Positions 8,223 through 16,091 of a stretch of 64,000 nucleotides of DNA are shown here, one piece after another; the stretch's first letter is position 1, and each line of letters starts with the position of its first letter. Under the pieces are notes generated by a model, which saw nothing but the letters and a program-made list of their open reading frames with translations, was not told where the DNA came from and ran no database searches. The stretch lies in the NCBI GenBank assembly GCA_902535625.1, contig CACAUA010000001.1:66517-130516 (forward strand), written 5' to 3'. Made by a program: the position numbers and the translations under genes. This DNA comes from an uncultured Pelagibacteraceae bacterium. GTDB lineage: Bacteria > Pseudomonadota > Alphaproteobacteria > Pelagibacterales > Pelagibacteraceae.

Positions 8223-9239
8223 ATGAATAAATTTAAATCAATTTATAAAGCTATTATTGGCTTAACATTTATTTTTTCATTTGTTCTTACTTCAACAGCT
8301 GCATTTTCAGAAATAGTTGGACGTTTATCTGTTCACTGGAGTCCGAAGCATCACAGTGCAAAACATGCACAAATATTTGCTGATGAAGTTAATAAAAGAG
8401 CAAAAGGAAAATTAAAAATTGAAGTTTATCCATCTAAACAATTATTTGGAATTAGAGAGGTGATGGGTGCTGTAACTTCCGGTGCAGTTGAACTTGGAGG
8501 AATTGTTGGAGTAGTAAGTTTCCCACCAATTAATAAAAATTTTAATGTTGCTTCATTTCCAGGATTATTTAATTCATGGGAACAACAAAGAGGTTTTTTT
8601 CAAAACTCACCTAAAGGAAAAGAAATTTGGGGTGAATTAACAAAAAAAACTAATTCAACATTAGTTATGTATAACCCAGTTGGACCTGTAATGACTTTTT
8701 CAAGTGCTAAAGAGTTAACAGGTATTGATGCGATGAAAGGTCTAAAGGCTAGAAGACTATTAAAAAGTGAAGAGCCTATGTGGGATGCTCTAGGTGCAAA
8801 CAGAGTATCTTTGCCTACTGGTGAAGTTTATACATCTTTACAAACTGGAATGATTGATACAATAAATAGTCCTCCAGGAAGTATTGAGGCATATAGCTGG
8901 TGGGAGTTTTTAAAATACGCTCAAAAGCCTTATCAATATTATGCTGATGCATATATTATGGCAAACTCAACTTGGTTTAATAGTCTATCTTCAGAGTTAC
9001 AAAAAATCATAATGGATGTTGGTAAAGAAGTTGGAAAGCGATCTACTGACTTAATTATGGATACTGGAGAAAGTACTCTAAAAAAATTCCAAGAAAGGGG
9101 TGGAGTTGTTACTACACTTTCAGGAGCTGAAAAAGCTAAGTTTGATAAGCTAATGAAAGATGAAGTAATGCCGGCAATGGCTAAAATGATTGATGCTGAC
9201 GCTTTAGAAGCAGCACAAGCATATGCTAAGAGTAATTAG
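8223..9239 (+). CDS. dctP: TRAP transporter solute-binding protein (DctP family)
   Basis: This 338-residue periplasmic receptor captures an organic anion for the DctQM membrane pair. A signal peptide covers about residues 1-30 ('FIFSFVLTSTAAFSE'). The family pattern follows: 'HAQIFADEVNKRAKGKLKIEVYPSKQLFG', then 'MKGLKARR' with the arginine region that binds substrate carboxylate, then 'GANRVSLPTGEVYTSLQTGMIDTINSP'. An unusually clear Shine-Dalgarno (GAGAGG, 8213-8218) precedes the ATG, which fits a highly expressed binding protein. The substrate cannot be assigned: Trp/Tyr-rich 'YSWWEFLKYAQKPYQYY' suggests a specific subgroup but not which ligand. Confidence 0.92.
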   Translation: MNKFKSIYKAIIGLTFIFSFVLTSTAAFSEIVGRLSVHWSPKHHSAKHAQIFADEVNKRAKGKLKIEVYPSKQLFGIREVMGAVTSGAVELGGIVGVVSFPPINKNFNVASFPGLFNSWEQQRGFFQNSPKGKEIWGELTKKTNSTLVMYNPVGPVMTFSSAKELTGIDAMKGLKARRLLKSEEPMWDALGANRVSLPTGEVYTSLQTGMIDTINSPPGSIEAYSWWEFLKYAQKPYQYYADAYIMANSTWFNSLSSELQKIIMDVGKEVGKRSTDLIMDTGESTLKKFQERGGVVTTLSGAEKAKFDKLMKDEVMPAMAKMIDADALEAAQAYAKSN

Positions 9240-9267
9240 AAGAAGTTAATCTTTTTCTATAAAGATT

Positions 9268-9762
9268 ATGAGGGCATTGCGAGCTATTAATAATTTGTTA
9301 GCAAAAGCTGCAATTTGGCTCGCAATGTTCATTGTCTTTTTAATGGTGGCAGCTTTAGCATTAAGCGCCACTACAAGATTTATCACAGGTACAGGATTTG
9401 CATGGTTTATTGAATTACCCCCAGTAATGGTGAGTTGGTTGGTATTTCCATTACTTGGTCCTTTGCTAAAACAAGGACAACATATTAAAGTAGACTTTTT
9501 AAGTCACTATTTATCTGAAAAATCAAAAAATATTATTGGCACAATTGTAAATTTAATAGCTTTAATTTCTGCATGCGTATTCTTTAAAGCGGGGGTTGAT
9601 GCAACAACAATGTATTACAATTTAGGACAAATGATGGAATTAGAAATTAATATTCCTATCTGGTGGATGTTTTTAGCTTTTCCAGTTGGGTTTTTAATCT
9701 TAGTATTAACATCATTAGAGCTAATTTTAGATAATTTTAAAAAAATTTTAGGGAAAGAATAA
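9268..9762 (+). CDS. dctQ: TRAP transporter small membrane subunit (DctQ family)
   Basis: The 164-residue protein has four hydrophobic segments, the DctQ architecture. The typical motif is 'FAWFIELPPVMVSWLVFPLLGPLLKQGQHIKVDFL', where the W-E/L...G...G-x-H-I-x-V-D pattern is characteristic. DctQ pairs with DctM to form the Na+-driven symporter. It sits between the binding protein and the large subunit and ends directly before the dctM start codon. A 28-base gap separates it from dctP, consistent with one operon. Confidence 0.9.
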   Translation: MRALRAINNLLAKAAIWLAMFIVFLMVAALALSATTRFITGTGFAWFIELPPVMVSWLVFPLLGPLLKQGQHIKVDFLSHYLSEKSKNIIGTIVNLIALISACVFFKAGVDATTMYYNLGQMMELEINIPIWWMFLAFPVGFLILVLTSLELILDNFKKILGKE

Positions 9763-11028
9763 ATGTTTGGATTAGCTTTTATTATTTCTCTTGTAACATT
9801 AGTTATTTCTGTACCTATTTTTTTAGTTTTTGGTTTAGGAAGTTCATTAGCTGCAATTGCAGGATTGAATTTACCTTGGTCGGTTTTAATCCAAGTTTCA
9901 TTTGGTGCATTAACTAAACATGTTCTAATCGCTGTTCCTTTATTTATTTTTACTGGAATGGCTATGTTAAAAGGTGGAGCTGCTTCAAGATTAGTTAAGT
10001 TCACAACAACACTTGTTGGTCATTGGCCAGGTGGGTTAGGTGTTGCGATGGTTATTGCGATGGGATTCTTTGCAGCTTTTTGTGGATCAATACTCGCAGC
10101 AATAACTGCTGTTGGAACAATTATGATGCCAAAGATGATTGAACAAGGTTATCCAACTCCGTTTGTTGTAGTTCTAGCAGCCTCAGCTGCTTTATTGGAG
10201 GCATTGATTCCTCCATCCAATGCAGCAATATTATTTAGTGCTCTAACTAACGTACCTGTATCCAAAACCTTTGCAGCAGGGGTTATTCCAGGCCTTGTTC
10301 TGCTAGTTTTGATGGTCCTTCTAGTTTTGTTTAAATGCAGGCATATTAGAACAGATGAAAAGGCTTCTTTTAAAGAAAGAATAAGTTCTTTCATCGCTGC
10401 GCTACCAGCATTGATAACACCAGTGATTATTTTGGGTGGAATTTATGCAGGGATACTAACTCCATCTGAATCTGCGGCGGTTGCGGGTGTCTATGCAGTT
10501 CTTATAGGATTTTTAATTTACCGTGAACTTACATTTTCATCTTTGATGAGCTGTTTAAGAGAAACAGCAATCATAACAGCAGTTATTTTTGCAATTATAG
10601 CAACTGCAACATTCTTAAGTGTGGTTTTAACTTACACACAAGCTCCTCAAAAAATTATAACATTTTTCACAGACAAAGGTGTTAGCGTAAATCTATTTTG
10701 GATAATGCTAGGAGCAATTTGTTTAATTCTTGGAACATTTATTGAAATAGTACCTGTGTTTTATTTAACGGTTCCAATTTTTGCAGCAATTACATTATCG
10801 TTCAATCAAAGCTTACTTCATCTTTACGTCGTGTTCGTAGCTTTTGCAGGAATAGGAATGATCACACCCCCCGTATGTGTTGGTATTTACACAGCTGCAG
10901 GTGTTATCAAAGAAAATCCAGCCAAAGCCTTCAAAGAAGTTCCTCTATTTACAATCGTTGGAATAATTTACGGAATACTAATGATACTCTTTCCAATATT
11001 CTCAACCTGGTTACCTGGTAAATTGTAG
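9763..11028 (+). CDS. dctM: TRAP transporter large permease (DctM family)
   Basis: The 421-residue transport subunit has about 11-12 hydrophobic segments and matches the DctM/SiaM elevator-type permease. 'GGLGVAMVIAMGFFAAFCGSILAAITAVGTIMMPKM' (about 90-125) is the substrate/Na+ region with the family's G-A-x-S/x-S-A-T-like hairpin. A second repeat carries 'TPSESAAVAGVYAV' near residue 235 and 'GMITPPVCVGIYTA' near 370. It starts immediately after the dctQ stop, completing a three-gene operon. No regulator is adjacent, so control is unknown. Confidence 0.94.
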   Translation: MFGLAFIISLVTLVISVPIFLVFGLGSSLAAIAGLNLPWSVLIQVSFGALTKHVLIAVPLFIFTGMAMLKGGAASRLVKFTTTLVGHWPGGLGVAMVIAMGFFAAFCGSILAAITAVGTIMMPKMIEQGYPTPFVVVLAASAALLEALIPPSNAAILFSALTNVPVSKTFAAGVIPGLVLLVLMVLLVLFKCRHIRTDEKASFKERISSFIAALPALITPVIILGGIYAGILTPSESAAVAGVYAVLIGFLIYRELTFSSLMSCLRETAIITAVIFAIIATATFLSVVLTYTQAPQKIITFFTDKGVSVNLFWIMLGAICLILGTFIEIVPVFYLTVPIFAAITLSFNQSLLHLYVVFVAFAGIGMITPPVCVGIYTAAGVIKENPAKAFKEVPLFTIVGIIYGILMILFPIFSTWLPGKL

Positions 11029-11104
11029 TTTATTTCTTTACTGTCCTACTGTTTTTTCTTCCACCATTGCATTTGTATTTTTTACTAATTTATATAACTT
11101 TGGA

Positions 11105-11326
11105 TTACGATTTTTTAACAATATCATCAAATTTCTTAATGTAATTTAAATATTGTTCATTTAAAAAAGAATTTTCTTTTTTGGATTTTTCTTCGTCGTA
11201 GTCCATTGCGGTAAGTTTCTTTATTAATTTCTCTTGATTTTTTTCACTCATAACCAAATCGGTTATCTTACTGGTGCTTGTTTTATGCTTAGTCTTAACA
11301 CTCTCATCAAAATTTGCAAAATACAT
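11105..11326 (-). CDS. Small unknown protein, probably frameshifted near its 3' end
   Basis: No family recognised. The 73-residue reading frame is charged and Lys-rich with no signal peptide or membrane segment. Its stop follows directly after a run of six A (coding strand) at 11111-11116. Dropping one A would continue the frame for about 23 more codons, past Pro-Lys-Leu-Tyr-Lys and ending 'VEEKTVGQ', to a TAA at 11038-11040. That would leave only 9 bases before the convergent dctM stop, which fits the local compactness. It is either a real short gene, a recent mutation or a sequence error. It lies downstream of hisE and a second small unknown gene. Confidence 0.55.
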   Translation of the reverse strand: MYFANFDESVKTKHKTSTSKITDLVMSEKNQEKLIKKLTAMDYDEEKSKKENSFLNEQYLNYIKKFDDIVKKS

Positions 11327-11344
11327 GTAGCAGGTTCTTACGTT

Positions 11345-11599
11345 CTAAATTAAATTTTTATCTTTAGGGCTTTTTGCAGCCATTATACTAGATAACTCTA
11401 AGTATCTTTTTTCATATCTTAGTAATTTAGGATTATAAATAACATGGCTATCAAATTTAGTTCCATCTTCCAACATTTCGTCACCTGCAATAATTGCTCC
11501 CCAATATGGAACTAATTTTGTCCAATTGTTTTTGATATAATCATCATCATTACTTTTACTGACCTTTTTTTTCTTTTTTAAAAAATCAAAAAATCCCAT
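11345..11599 (-). CDS. Small conserved-looking unknown protein after hisE
   Basis: The 84-residue product is not recognised. It begins Met-Gly-Phe-Phe-Asp-Phe-Leu-Lys-Lys-Lys, an amphipathic basic start seen in many small membrane-associated or DUF proteins, and is followed by an acidic Asp-rich patch and a soluble region containing 'WTKLVPYWGAIIAGDEML'. It starts 4 bases after the hisE stop, so it is probably the seventh gene of the his transcription unit. No histidine-pathway function is implied. Confidence 0.65.
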   Translation of the reverse strand: MGFFDFLKKKKKVSKSNDDDYIKNNWTKLVPYWGAIIAGDEMLEDGTKFDSHVIYNPKLLRYEKRYLELSSIMAAKSPKDKNLI

Positions 11600-11603
11600 A
11601 TTT

Positions 11604-11876
11604 TTATTTTTTTCTTCTGTTTAGTTCTTCCATCACTTCTTCAATTTTTATTCCACTTTTTTCAAGATACATGATTAAGTGATATAAAACATCTGCTGCT
11701 TCGTGGATTTTATTAGAGTCTTGCTCTACAGCTTCTATTAGTTCATTTATCTCTTCTAAAACCTTTTCTTTTGCTAAAGATTTATCTTCTAAAAGCTTAT
11801 TCGTGTATGAGCCTTCGACAGGATTATTTTTTCGCTCTCTTGCAAGGGTAACGAGATCTTCTAAAATCTTTAACAT
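11604..11876 (-). CDS. hisE: Phosphoribosyl-ATP pyrophosphatase
   Basis: HisE hydrolyses phosphoribosyl-ATP to phosphoribosyl-AMP and pyrophosphate, step 2 of histidine synthesis. The reading frame is open back to 11927, but the ATG at 11876 gives the normal start 'MLKILEDLVTLARERK' and lies 1 base after the hisF stop. The 90-residue product contains the MazG/HisE metal-binding elements 'KVLEEINELIEAV' (Glu-rich helix) and 'HEAADVLYHLIMYL' (E-x-A-D). HisI is not fused to it and is not in the window. Confidence 0.93.
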   Translation of the reverse strand: MLKILEDLVTLARERKNNPVEGSYTNKLLEDKSLAKEKVLEEINELIEAVEQDSNKIHEAADVLYHLIMYLEKSGIKIEEVMEELNRRKK

Positions 11877-11877
11877 A

Positions 11878-12630
11878 CTAAATCCTAACAGGTATATCTT
11901 TTGAAGCCAAATATTGCTTAGCTTCATTTACTGAATAAGTACCATAATGAAATATAGATGCAGCTAAAACGGCACTAGCACCTGATTTTATTCCATCTAC
12001 TAAATGATCTAAAGTCCCAACTCCACCTGATGCAATAACTGGAATATTGACCATGGATGATATCTTTTGCATCAATTCAATATCATATCCTGACTGGGTT
12101 CCATCTTTATCCATAGAGGTCACAAGGAGCTCACCAGCACCACATTTCTCCATTTTAGATGCAAATTCTAATGCATTTATGCCGGTTGGATTTCTTCCTC
12201 CATGAGTAAAGATTTCCCACCCATCGTCTTTTCTCTTTGCATCAATTGCAACTACAATGCACTGTGATCCAAATTTTCTAGAACTATCTTCAACAACTTT
12301 TGCATTTTGAACAGCGGCTGTATTTATTGATACTTTATCAGCTCCACAGTTAAGTAACTTGTTAATATCATCAATACTTCTAACTCCCCCACCTACAGTT
12401 AATGGTACAAAACATTTCTTAGAAGTTTTATCTACCACTTCATAAATAGTATCTCTATTTTCATTTGAAGCAGTAATGTCTAAAAAGCAAATTTCATCTG
12501 CTCCGCCATCACTATAGATTTTTGCTTGTTCCACAGGATCTCCTGCATCTTTTAGATCTACAAAGTTAATACCTTTTACAACACGACCATTTTTAACATC
12601 TAAACAAGGTATAATTCTATTTTTAAGCAT
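11878..12630 (-). CDS. hisF: Imidazole glycerol phosphate synthase, cyclase subunit
   Basis: The 250-residue TIM barrel condenses PRFAR with ammonia supplied by HisH, giving imidazole glycerol phosphate and AICAR. The start '[16 protein letters not shown]' includes catalytic Asp11. A second catalytic Asp lies in '[11 protein letters not shown]' near residue 130. The phosphate loops 'VGGGVRS' and 'IASGGVG' are present. It overlaps hisA by 8 bases and is followed by hisE. AICAR released here feeds PurH, encoded at the left end of the window. Confidence 0.97.
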   Translation of the reverse strand: MLKNRIIPCLDVKNGRVVKGINFVDLKDAGDPVEQAKIYSDGGADEICFLDITASNENRDTIYEVVDKTSKKCFVPLTVGGGVRSIDDINKLLNCGADKVSINTAAVQNAKVVEDSSRKFGSQCIVVAIDAKRKDDGWEIFTHGGRNPTGINALEFASKMEKCGAGELLVTSMDKDGTQSGYDIELMQKISSMVNIPVIASGGVGTLDHLVDGIKSGASAVLAASIFHYGTYSVNEAKQYLASKDIPVRI

Positions 12631-13342
12631 CTATTTCTTTTGCAAGTTCATCTAACTTTATATCTCCATCGTATATAGCTTTTCCGACTATAACACCTTC
12701 GATATTATTTAATTTGTTAGCCCTTTTAATATCAGTAATTGATGAAACACCACCCGATATAACTACTGGACAATTAGAAATATCTGCCACTTTTTGTGTT
12801 TCTTCAAAATTTGGACTTTGCTTAGTTCCATCTCTATTAATATCTGTGTAAATAATTCTGCTTACTCCATAATTATTTACTTTTTTTAAATATTCTGTTG
12901 TTAGTTTATCCGACTCTTCAGTCCATCCTGAAATTGCAAGATGCCCATCCTTTGCATCTAAACCTAATGCAATTTGACTTGGAAATTTTTTACAAGCTTC
13001 TTCTAAAAATCTTCTATCTTTTATAGCAGCGCTTCCCAAAATTACTTTTTCAACACCAGCATCAATATATTTTTGAATAGTTTCAAAATTTCTTACACCA
13101 CCTCCTATTTCTATTTTAAGGTCAAATTTACCAACAATATCGTGAATAATATCAATATTAATCGGCTCCCCGGTTAATGCGCCATCCAAATCGACTATAT
13201 GTAAATTTTTAAATCCATTGTCTTTATATTTTCCAGCTTGCTCCACTGGAGATATTTCATATTCAGTTTTATTTTCAAAATCTCCTTTGATTAATCTTAC
13301 ACACTTTTTGTCTTTAATATCTATTGCAGGAAAAATTTTCAT
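12623..13342 (-). CDS. hisA: ProFAR isomerase (HisA)
   Basis: HisA performs the Amadori isomerisation of ProFAR to PRFAR. The 239-residue barrel begins '[18 protein letters not shown]' with catalytic Asp near residue 8. The second catalytic acid is in '[16 protein letters not shown]' near 129. Phosphate-binding loops 'IGGGVRN' and 'ISGGVSS' are typical. It overlaps hisF by 8 bases. Upstream, the SHOCT-domain gene is inserted between hisH and hisA with only 1-base gaps. Confidence 0.97.
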   Translation of the reverse strand: MKIFPAIDIKDKKCVRLIKGDFENKTEYEISPVEQAGKYKDNGFKNLHIVDLDGALTGEPINIDIIHDIVGKFDLKIEIGGGVRNFETIQKYIDAGVEKVILGSAAIKDRRFLEEACKKFPSQIALGLDAKDGHLAISGWTEESDKLTTEYLKKVNNYGVSRIIYTDINRDGTKQSPNFEETQKVADISNCPVVISGGVSSITDIKRANKLNNIEGVIVGKAIYDGDIKLDELAKEIDA

Positions 13343-13343
13343 A

Positions 13344-14261
13344 TTAATTTAGAATTTTTTTTTTAGCTTTTTCAAATTCATCTTTTGATAAAACACCAGA
13401 TTTATATAACTCGTTTAACTCCTGAATTTGATTTATAAAATCAGAATCTTTTTTTGTAGACATGCTTTTACTAGATTTATTTTTTGACTTAAAAGAGTTA
13501 TCAATTATTTGATTAAAATCTGCAAAAAAACTTTTACAATTAACTACACAATAACCATCCATAACAAATAACTTATCATCAACTTCTGAAATATAGTAAG
13601 CAATATTGCCCAACTTAATCTTCGATGATGTAAGAAGATATGTAATATCACCATTGATTATCAGGTAAGGTTTTTTATTTGAATATTTTGATATAGTGAA
13701 TTTATCAAAATTAATGAATAAACCATCCATGAACATATAATAGTCTTTGCCAGATGTTATTTCGTTTTTAATTTTATTTGAAAATTTCTGTAGCTCTGAT
13801 GAAGACATTTCTCTTATTTCATCAATATTTATCCCATATTCAGACAACATATCATTATCATTTATTTTTTCATCAGTTCTAAAATATGTAAAAAATGTTC
13901 CAGAGTTATTTTTTTTTAAAATATTTTTCGTGGTCTTAAATAAACTTTTAACCTTGGTATCGCTGAAAGAATCTATCATCTTATTATATTTAGTTATTAT
14001 TGGCTTAATGACTTTTATTTCTTCAAAATTTTTTCCAGCTTCTACCTGATTAACAATTTCTAGAACTTTATTGTCAATTAAGCCAAAACAAGTTGAAAAT
14101 TCTTGACAAAAAGAAGAACCAAAACTTGTATCATTCCAGTTAATTATATTGAATTTGTTAGGAAAAATTATTTTATGCATTCCTAGATCTAGCTCTTTTG
14201 CAAATGATTTTGTTGAAATAAAAATTAAAATTAAAATTAAAAATAGAATATATTTTTTCAT
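13344..14261 (-). CDS. Secreted/periplasmic protein with C-terminal SHOCT domain, inside the his operon
   Basis: The 305-residue protein is not recognised over most of its length. A clear signal peptide or membrane anchor lies at residues 1-21 (hydrophobic Leu/Ile run ending 'KSFAKE'). The central part is beta/alpha mixed with cysteines at 'FCQEFSTCFG' and 'GYCVVNCKSFF', possible disulfides. The last about 30 residues ('IQELNELYKSGVLSKDEFEKAKKKIL') match the SHOCT short C-terminal motif, which is found on many unrelated bacterial proteins and thought to mediate interactions. Gaps of one base on both sides place it in the his transcript, although nothing links it to histidine. Confidence 0.7.
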   Translation of the reverse strand: MKKYILFLILILIFISTKSFAKELDLGMHKIIFPNKFNIINWNDTSFGSSFCQEFSTCFGLIDNKVLEIVNQVEAGKNFEEIKVIKPIITKYNKMIDSFSDTKVKSLFKTTKNILKKNNSGTFFTYFRTDEKINDNDMLSEYGINIDEIREMSSSELQKFSNKIKNEITSGKDYYMFMDGLFINFDKFTISKYSNKKPYLIINGDITYLLTSSKIKLGNIAYYISEVDDKLFVMDGYCVVNCKSFFADFNQIIDNSFKSKNKSSKSMSTKKDSDFINQIQELNELYKSGVLSKDEFEKAKKKILN

Positions 14262-14262
14262 T

Positions 14263-14889
14263 TTATAAATTTATAAAATTATCAATTATTTTTAGACCAG
14301 TTTTATCACTTTTTTCAGGATGAAACTGCGTTCCAAATATATTTTCTTTCTCTACTGCGCAAACTATATTTGATGCATAATCAGTTGTAGCAGTAGTCAC
14401 TGAATTATCTTTTGGAATAAATTCATAGCTGTGGACGAAATACATATGTGAGTTATTTTCTATATCTTTAAAAATTTTACTATCTTTTACAATATTGATT
14501 TGGTTCCAACCAATATGAGGAAGTTTATATTTTCCATCTTGATTATCAATTTTAGAAACTTTACCAGAAATCCAACCTAATCCCTTAGTCTCAACTTCTT
14601 CATAACCAACATCTGCAAACATTTGAAGACCTACACAAATACCGAGAAGTGGTTTTTTATTATTTAATGCAAATTCATTTAAAGTATCAATTAATCCATT
14701 TATGCTATTTAAACCTTCAATGCAGCTTTTAAATGAGCCCTGCCCTGGTAAAACCACCTTATCGCTTGATTTAATTTTATTTAAATCTGAGGTTACCTCG
14801 ATATTAACTTTATCTTTGGCAACTTCCTTAAAGGAGTTAATTACAGAGCTAATATTGCCCGATTTATAGTCAACAATTGTGACGTCCAT
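14263..14889 (-). CDS. hisH: Imidazole glycerol phosphate synthase, glutaminase subunit
   Basis: This class I glutamine amidotransferase gives ammonia to HisF. In 208 residues the triad is visible: Cys85 in 'LLGICVGLQMF' and His190/Glu192 in 'QFHPEKSD'. The oxyanion loop 'VLPGQGSF' lies near residue 46. The start 'VTIVDYKSGNISSV' is standard for HisH. It follows hisB by 5 bases. Confidence 0.97.
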   Translation of the reverse strand: MDVTIVDYKSGNISSVINSFKEVAKDKVNIEVTSDLNKIKSSDKVVLPGQGSFKSCIEGLNSINGLIDTLNEFALNNKKPLLGICVGLQMFADVGYEEVETKGLGWISGKVSKIDNQDGKYKLPHIGWNQINIVKDSKIFKDIENNSHMYFVHSYEFIPKDNSVTTATTDYASNIVCAVEKENIFGTQFHPEKSDKTGLKIIDNFINL

Positions 14890-14894
14890 TAATA

Positions 14895-15485
14895 TTATAA
14901 AGAACCTTTAGTAGATGGAATTGTACTTTTGTTTCTTGGATCCAATTCTAATGCAGCTCTTAAAGTTCTAGCTAGTCCTTTGTAACAAGACTCTATGATG
15001 TGATGACTATTATCACCATAAATATTTTCAACGTGCAAAGTAATTCCAGCAGCTTGTGAGAATGCTTGGAACCACTCTTTAAATAGTTCTGTGTCCATCT
15101 CACCAAGTTTTTCAACTTTTAATTTTACGTTCCAAATTAAATAGGGTCTGTTTGAAACATCTATTGCAACTCTTGTTAATGTTTCATCCATTGGTAGCAG
15201 AATGTGAGCATATCTTTTAATACCTACAAATTTTTTTGAAGCTTTCTTTAAGCACTCTCCAATAGCAATTCCAGTATCTTCAGTAGTGTGGTGAAGATCA
15301 ATGTGTGTGTCACCTTTAGCTTTAACAGTTAAATCCATTGATGAATGTTTGGATAACTGCTCGAGCATGTGATCTAAAAAACCTATTCCTGTGTCAACTT
15401 TGTACTTACCTTTTCCATCAATGTTTAAATCGACACTGATATTTGTTTCTTTTGTTTTTCTGGCTATTTTTGCTTTTCTTTTCAT
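14895..15485 (-). CDS. hisB: Imidazoleglycerol-phosphate dehydratase
   Basis: This Mn2+-dependent enzyme makes imidazole acetol phosphate. The 196-residue monofunctional form has both metal-binding motifs, '[13 protein letters not shown]' near residue 65 and '[18 protein letters not shown]' near residue 160, plus '[12 protein letters not shown]' near the N-terminus. No histidinol-phosphate phosphatase domain is fused to it. It is the first gene of the minus-strand his cluster, head-to-head with hslV across 90 bases. Confidence 0.97.
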   Translation of the reverse strand: MKRKAKIARKTKETNISVDLNIDGKGKYKVDTGIGFLDHMLEQLSKHSSMDLTVKAKGDTHIDLHHTTEDTGIAIGECLKKASKKFVGIKRYAHILLPMDETLTRVAIDVSNRPYLIWNVKLKVEKLGEMDTELFKEWFQAFSQAAGITLHVENIYGDNSHHIIESCYKGLARTLRAALELDPRNKSTIPSTKGSL

Positions 15486-15496
15486 AATATAAATTA

Positions 15497-15524
15497 GGTA
15501 TATAGGTATTTTTGATTATATCAA
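15497..15524 (-). promoter_or_regulatory. Candidate promoter of the his operon
   Basis: On the minus strand TTGATA (15519-15524) and TATACC (15497-15502) are separated by 16 bases. This would place the transcript start roughly 5-10 bases before the hisB start codon. It is a weak, by-eye assignment in an AT-rich gap. Confidence 0.3.
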
Positions 15525-15540
15525 TAATACTAAGCCTGGA

Positions 15541-15569
15541 CTTGAACTATTGAAATTCATATCCATGTA
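15541..15569 (+). promoter_or_regulatory. Candidate heat-shock (RpoH-type) promoter of hslVU
   Basis: CTTGAA at 15541-15546 is followed after 16 bases by CCATGTA at 15563-15569. This resembles the sigma-32 pattern CTTGAA-N(11-16)-CCCCAT-x-T. hslVU is a classical heat-shock operon. The start codon at 15576 lies only 7 bases past the -10, so the message would have almost no leader. Confidence 0.5.
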
Positions 15570-15575
15570 TAGTCC

Positions 15576-16091
15576 ATGACAACAATTGTACTTGTAAGAA
15601 AAAATAATGACGTAGTTGTGGCCAGTGACGGTCAAGTTAGCATGGGTAATACTGTAATTAAGAAAACTGCTAATAAAGTTCGTAAAATTGAGAAAAGAAA
15701 TGTGATCGCAGGTTTTGCTGGATCAACAGCAGATGCTTTAACATTGTTTGAAAGATTAGAGTCAAAGCTTGAAAAGCACGCAGGAAACCTGACAAGAGCT
15801 GCTGTGGAATTAGCAAAAGATTGGCGTACAGATAAATATTTGAGAAGATTAGAGGCCTTAATGGCAATAGGTGATAAAGAAAAGAGTTTTATAATTTCTG
15901 GAACAGGTGATGTTCTTGAGCCTGAGGGAGATGTTATTGGGATTGGTTCAGGTGGAAACTATGCTTTGGCAGCTGCAAAAGTATTAATGGATACTGATAT
16001 GTCTGCAGAAGAAATTGCAAAAAAATCAATTAAAGTTGCGTCTGATATTTGTGTATTTACTAACGACAATTTGAGTATGGAGAAAATATAA
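15576..16091 (+). CDS. hslV: HslV peptidase subunit of the HslUV protease
   Basis: HslV is the threonine peptidase of the ATP-dependent HslUV (ClpYQ) complex, a bacterial proteasome-like protease. The protein has 171 residues. Thr2, exposed after Met removal, is the catalytic nucleophile in '[24 protein letters not shown]'. Lys near residue 29-34 ('[13 protein letters not shown]') and '[17 protein letters not shown]' are also family-typical. The start is fixed by the need for Thr at position 2 and lies just downstream of the heat-shock-like promoter. Its stop overlaps the hslU start by one base. Confidence 0.98.
   Translation: MTTIVLVRKNNDVVVASDGQVSMGNTVIKKTANKVRKIEKRNVIAGFAGSTADALTLFERLESKLEKHAGNLTRAAVELAKDWRTDKYLRRLEALMAIGDKEKSFIISGTGDVLEPEGDVIGIGSGGNYALAAAKVLMDTDMSAEEIAKKSIKVASDICVFTNDNLSMEKI

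Noticed and set aside
9615-10004. 129-codon minus-strand frame across the dctQ-dctM junction
   Set aside because: Shadow of two well-supported transporter genes, with low-complexity composition.
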